Positions 60,919-64,000 of a stretch of 64,000 nt of DNA are shown in pieces. Source of the DNA: Bordetella parapertussis (GTDB lineage Bacteria > Pseudomonadota > Gammaproteobacteria > Burkholderiales > Burkholderiaceae_D); contig CAMBFZ010000004.1 of NCBI GenBank assembly GCA_945866125.1, positions 62,001 through 126,000 of the forward strand, written 5' to 3'. The number at the start of each line of letters is the position of its first letter. Position 1 is the first letter of the stretch. Made by a program: the position numbers and the translations under genes. The notes under the pieces were generated by a model that did no database searches, had not been told where the DNA came from, and was given only the letters and a program-made list of their open reading frames with translations.

Positions 60919-62781
60919 TTAAGCTCTTACCGCGCTTTCGATGGGCAACATCAATGTAAAGATGACGCCGTTTTGCTGAGGCAAATAGTAAACTTCCCCA
61001 CCAAGGAGCTGGGTTAAATTTTTCACAAGGTACAAACCAAGTCCGGATCCCGTTTTTTTACCGGCACTCTCGGCACGATAATATTTTTCGAAGAGCCGAT
61101 TTGCATCTGGAAATTCGTTCGGGCCGATTTGATTGGCAATCGTTAGCTTCAGGAAGCCTTTATTGTCATTCACAATGCGCGTGATGGCGATACGAATCGG
61201 ACTAGACTCGACACTGTATTTCACTGCATTGTCGATCAAATTCGACAAAATTATTTTCACGAATTGCCGATCTGATTCCATGTTGATCAGCTCGTTTGCA
61301 TCAAAAACAAAACGATCGGCCTTGCCAATTTTTTCTACGTTTTCATCAATAATCTGATTGATTGAAAAACGTTCTATCTTGAACGTGATGGTTTGACTAT
61401 CAAATTTATCTGTTGTGAGAGTTCGCTCAATAATTTCAGCAATATCAGCAACGGCACCTTGGATATGACCTTTGAATTTTTTGAATGTCTCGTCGCTCGT
61501 GTACCCGATTTTGAGAACTGATAGCGGCGTTTTTAATTCATGATTCAGCATCGCGATAAATTGGCTCTGCTGCTCTCGCCGACTTTTTTCCAATGCCAAT
61601 TCAGTCTGCGATAACTCAACCATCAACTTGCTTTGCTGATACTCCAACTCCTGCTCGGCGCGCCGTCGACTGAGCAGAAATGTCAACGCAATCAATATGA
61701 CCATGCCATTGATCAGCGTGGCATACAAGCTTACAGCATTAGCCTTAATGAGGCCAAGATACGGCGAGATCGACGCGATCAGCGTAAGCGATAAAATCAG
61801 GTAGGTCCAAAAAATGCCTGTTTCAAATTTGAGTTTCGATTTTCTAAAGATATACGGTATGTAAAGCATCGAGATCGCCAACGGCAACACTAAAATTCCG
61901 GAGCCGGCAACGGCAAGGCCACGACTAACAAAAAAGAAACAGACCAGCAAACCTAAGTTACACACAATAAAAAAATCAAAGGTACGCACTAGTGGCTTTG
62001 TATTACTTAATTCAGCCAGCATGCTGCGATGAAAAATTACACCCATGAATACGTGAAGTAACACAAACAAACTCGTGACGCTGTCCGCTAATACCGGACT
62101 GTCGGGCAGTACATACTTGGACAAAAAACCCATCAGCGAAAACCCATGCACAAACTCAGAAATCTGAAACAGCATGAAATAAGTAATGAGTCGATCCCTC
62201 GTCACATAACTTGAGAAGATTGTCCACGCGATGAGCAGTACAAGAATGCCGAAATAAATACCCAGCATCAAATCCCGGCGGCTCTCCAGTAGCGTGAAGT
62301 CTTTTTCATTCAATACTTGCACATCTAAAATTTTAGACGTGCTGGTCTTAATACGCAGATAAATCACACCCTGCATCGGCGCTGCCAAGTCAACCGCGAG
62401 AGAACTCTCAGCACGCGAGCGCTGATTAAAGGCCTGCAAGTCGCCGACTTTCTGAGATTGCCAGCGATGATCAAGATTTTGATAGATGGTAATTTCATCA
62501 ATGAATGGCGGCAAAATGCGCAAGATCAATCGCTGATCCGGCGCGCCCGGCTCATAATTGAGGCGCATCCAATACACACTCTTGGAATATCCTTTGTTGA
62601 GCAACCCGTCCAACGGGGTAAAAGAGGCGTCAATCACCTGATCCAGGCTTTGCGCACCGGTTTTATCTTCGAAATAGGCTTTTTCTGTTATCCGGTCATG
62701 GATCGCCAATGCGACGCCGGAATGCAATAAGGAAACAAAGAAAATTGCTAAAACTAGTATTTTATTTTTTATGTTTGCCAT
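60919..62781 (-). CDS. 7TMR-DISM sensor histidine kinase
   Basis: A roughly 620-residue membrane kinase. A signal sequence and a periplasmic 7TMR-DISM extracellular domain (about 27-165) precede seven transmembrane helices (about 170-372), a coiled coil (about 378-408), and the kinase core. The H-box is MLNHELKTPLSV with His414, the N-box is LSNLIDNAVKYS and the G-box is KTGSGLGLYLVKN. ATG at 62781 is chosen; a GTG lies two codons before. There is no receiver domain in it and no response regulator beside it, so it is an orphan; the only REC protein in the window is the nearby GGDEF-EAL protein. Confidence 0.92.
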   Translation of the reverse strand: MANIKNKILVLAIFFVSLLHSGVALAIHDRITEKAYFEDKTGAQSLDQVIDASFTPLDGLLNKGYSKSVYWMRLNYEPGAPDQRLILRILPPFIDEITIYQNLDHRWQSQKVGDLQAFNQRSRAESSLAVDLAAPMQGVIYLRIKTSTSKILDVQVLNEKDFTLLESRRDLMLGIYFGILVLLIAWTIFSSYVTRDRLITYFMLFQISEFVHGFSLMGFLSKYVLPDSPVLADSVTSLFVLLHVFMGVIFHRSMLAELSNTKPLVRTFDFFIVCNLGLLVCFFFVSRGLAVAGSGILVLPLAISMLYIPYIFRKSKLKFETGIFWTYLILSLTLIASISPYLGLIKANAVSLYATLINGMVILIALTFLLSRRRAEQELEYQQSKLMVELSQTELALEKSRREQQSQFIAMLNHELKTPLSVLKIGYTSDETFKKFKGHIQGAVADIAEIIERTLTTDKFDSQTITFKIERFSINQIIDENVEKIGKADRFVFDANELINMESDRQFVKIILSNLIDNAVKYSVESSPIRIAITRIVNDNKGFLKLTIANQIGPNEFPDANRLFEKYYRAESAGKKTGSGLGLYLVKNLTQLLGGEVYYLPQQNGVIFTLMLPIESAVRA

Positions 62782-62860
62782 GCCCACAATTCGCCTAACC
62801 GGATTATCTTTCTAGTTTAACCTGGGTAAGGCCATACCTGTCGCAACGCGCCCAGCCGCA

Positions 62861-64000
62861 TTACAACGAATTAACGAAAGCAATCAGGTCCGCCCGTTCA
62901 GCTTTACTCATTCCGGCAAAAAAATCGCGGGAAGACTTGGCTTCACCACCGTGCCAGAGAATCGCTTCCAACACATTTCTCGCCCTGCCATCGTGCAGGA
63001 AACTGGTACTACCATTGACCTGCTTGGATAAACCAATTCCCCATAAAGGTGGGGTACGCCAATCAGCTCCCCCGGCGCGAAAATCAGGACGACCATCGGC
63101 CAGATCAGGCCCCATATCGTGCAGTAGTAGGTCGGTATAAGGATGAATGGTTTGGTTGGATAATAAAGGCAAGGGCTCGAATGTACCGGTCCGCAGTTCG
63201 GCAACATGACACTGCGCGCACCGCGCGGTGTCAAATAACTTGGCGCCGCGCTGTACTTCCGGCTTAGTAGTGTCCCGCCGTGCAGGAGCGTCCAAGGCCA
63301 GCAACCAGAAGTTGATAGCCTGCCATAAATCATCGCGAATTTCTGGCTTACCCGTATGGTAGGTCGCCAGGCATTCTTTTTGAATAGTCGGACAGTTCTG
63401 TGTGGGATAAACGGTCGAGGTAATACCAACGTCATTGAGCAAAGCAGCCGCAATCTGCTGTTTAATCGTAGGCTGATTCGCTTTCCATCCAAACCGGCCA
63501 ATGCTCATGCGGTCGTTGATATCGTCCCGCACCAGATTAGGACGCCCGTTCAAGCCTTGAGACTTCTGCCGCTCTGCTAAATCCAGAATATCGGATTCAC
63601 TGATCGCCTCAAGATAACCAAGCCCAAACATTGCCTGTGCATTACGCAAGGAGTGCATGCTGCCCTCGCCCAAGGGACCGAAATTGAGCTTTTCCACACG
63701 AACGACTGGCTGTCGCAGTGCGACTGTCGCACCGTCAGCCAGAGTAACCATGCTCCTTTTCCAGTCGATATGGAGATTACCTTCACCGGCGCGCTGCGTC
63801 TCATCGGCACGTTGAATTGTGTCGAAGCTCTGCAGTTGCCCGCCGTAATGCGGGTCGGGCTTTGGGCCACCATGCGCGTCCTCACCGGGAATGGATAAAC
63901 GCAAGAGCTGCTGAAATACCTGATTGCCATTAGCATCGCCGGCGTTACCGCGGCCACCCTGTACATGACAGGCGACGCAGGACGTCGCAAGATAGGTTGG
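62861..64000 (-). CDS. Di-heme c-type oxidoreductase (5' end outside window)
   Basis: The C-terminal roughly 379 residues of a periplasmic protein with two heme c sites: CVACH near the window edge (about 63960) and CAQCH (about residue 231 counted from the TTG at 63904). The frame continues open to base 64000, so the start is upstream of the window. Blocks such as SLRNAQAMFGLGYLEAI, LHDMGPDLADGRPDF and FLHDGRARNVLEAILWHGGEA match the COG3488 di-heme group, often called thiol oxidoreductase, which is related to di-heme peroxidases. The electron partner is unknown. Confidence 0.9.
   Translation of the reverse strand, partial: PTYLATSCVACHVQGGRGNAGDANGNQVFQQLLRLSIPGEDAHGGPKPDPHYGGQLQSFDTIQRADETQRAGEGNLHIDWKRSMVTLADGATVALRQPVVRVEKLNFGPLGEGSMHSLRNAQAMFGLGYLEAISESDILDLAERQKSQGLNGRPNLVRDDINDRMSIGRFGWKANQPTIKQQIAAALLNDVGITSTVYPTQNCPTIQKECLATYHTGKPEIRDDLWQAINFWLLALDAPARRDTTKPEVQRGAKLFDTARCAQCHVAELRTGTFEPLPLLSNQTIHPYTDLLLHDMGPDLADGRPDFRAGGADWRTPPLWGIGLSKQVNGSTSFLHDGRARNVLEAILWHGGEAKSSRDFFAGMSKAERADLIAFVNSL

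Noticed and set aside
1..64000. CRISPR arrays, transposases, phage genes or defence systems
   Set aside because: No regularly spaced repeats, IS-like ends, integrases or recognised defence domains were found; the only tandem repeats are in-frame arrays in fimV and an 11-base duplication.

Overview
The window is chromosomal DNA from a betaproteobacterium, most likely Burkholderiales and probably near Oxalobacteraceae. This rests on three remembered signatures. The first is the gene order leuC-entericidin-leuD-leuB-asd-fimV-truA-trpF-trpB-trpA-accD-folC-dedD-purF. The second is the order relA, tRNA-Val, thrS-infC-rpmI-rplT-pheS-pheT-ihfA-merR. The third is the presence of families common in that order (DUF2863, DUF2069, DUF4124, bactofilins). 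Almost everything is housekeeping. I see no prophage, transposase, integrase, CRISPR array, toxin-antitoxin pair or defence island.

Layout. 1-3.3 kb: the 3' part of acnA, a small membrane peptide, a DUF2863 protein and tRNA-Pro(GGG). 3.8-8 kb: a B12-independent core methionine synthase (MesD-like), facing a two-gene unit of a ThDP acetolactate-synthase-like enzyme and an aldehyde dehydrogenase. 8.4-10.9 kb: an envelope/cytoskeleton cluster of an anchored M23 peptidase and three bactofilins. 10.9-11.3 kb: a gene-free AT-rich stretch that ends in an intrinsic terminator pointing away from both flanking genes; I propose a small RNA with anti-Shine-Dalgarno motifs there. 11.3-21.6 kb: the translation operon and relA on the minus strand, including an infC that appears to start at AUA and a terminator-like hairpin just upstream of thrS.

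21.6-29 kb: mixed metabolic genes. These include 3-hydroxybutyrate dehydrogenase, the two subunits of a 3-oxoacid CoA-transferase with a divergent PAS-LuxR regulator, an RDD membrane protein, a lipase, a TetR repressor, a fasciclin protein and a LOG-family hydrolase. 29-46 kb: a long minus-strand block of leucine, aspartate-family, tryptophan, fatty-acid, folate and purine genes with fimV and truA inside it; cvpA, normally next to purF, is absent. 46-57 kb: an M48 lipoprotein peptidase, two MFS transporters, aroC, a CBS-pair protein, metY with a hydrolase, yihY, and a wrbA-DUF2069-FAD oxidoreductase unit. 57-64 kb: signalling and redox genes: a REC-PAS-GGDEF-EAL protein, a PrxQ-like peroxiredoxin, a small secreted cysteine protein, a 7TMR-DISM histidine kinase and a partial di-heme c-type oxidoreductase cut by the window end.

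The genes suggest a respiring heterotroph that makes its own amino acids, probably handles polyhydroxybutyrate/ketone bodies, and uses several methionine and sulfhydrylation enzymes. The most unusual signals are regulatory rather than new protein systems: the candidate sRNA, the AUA start of infC, the thrS leader and a probably leaderless wrbA mRNA.
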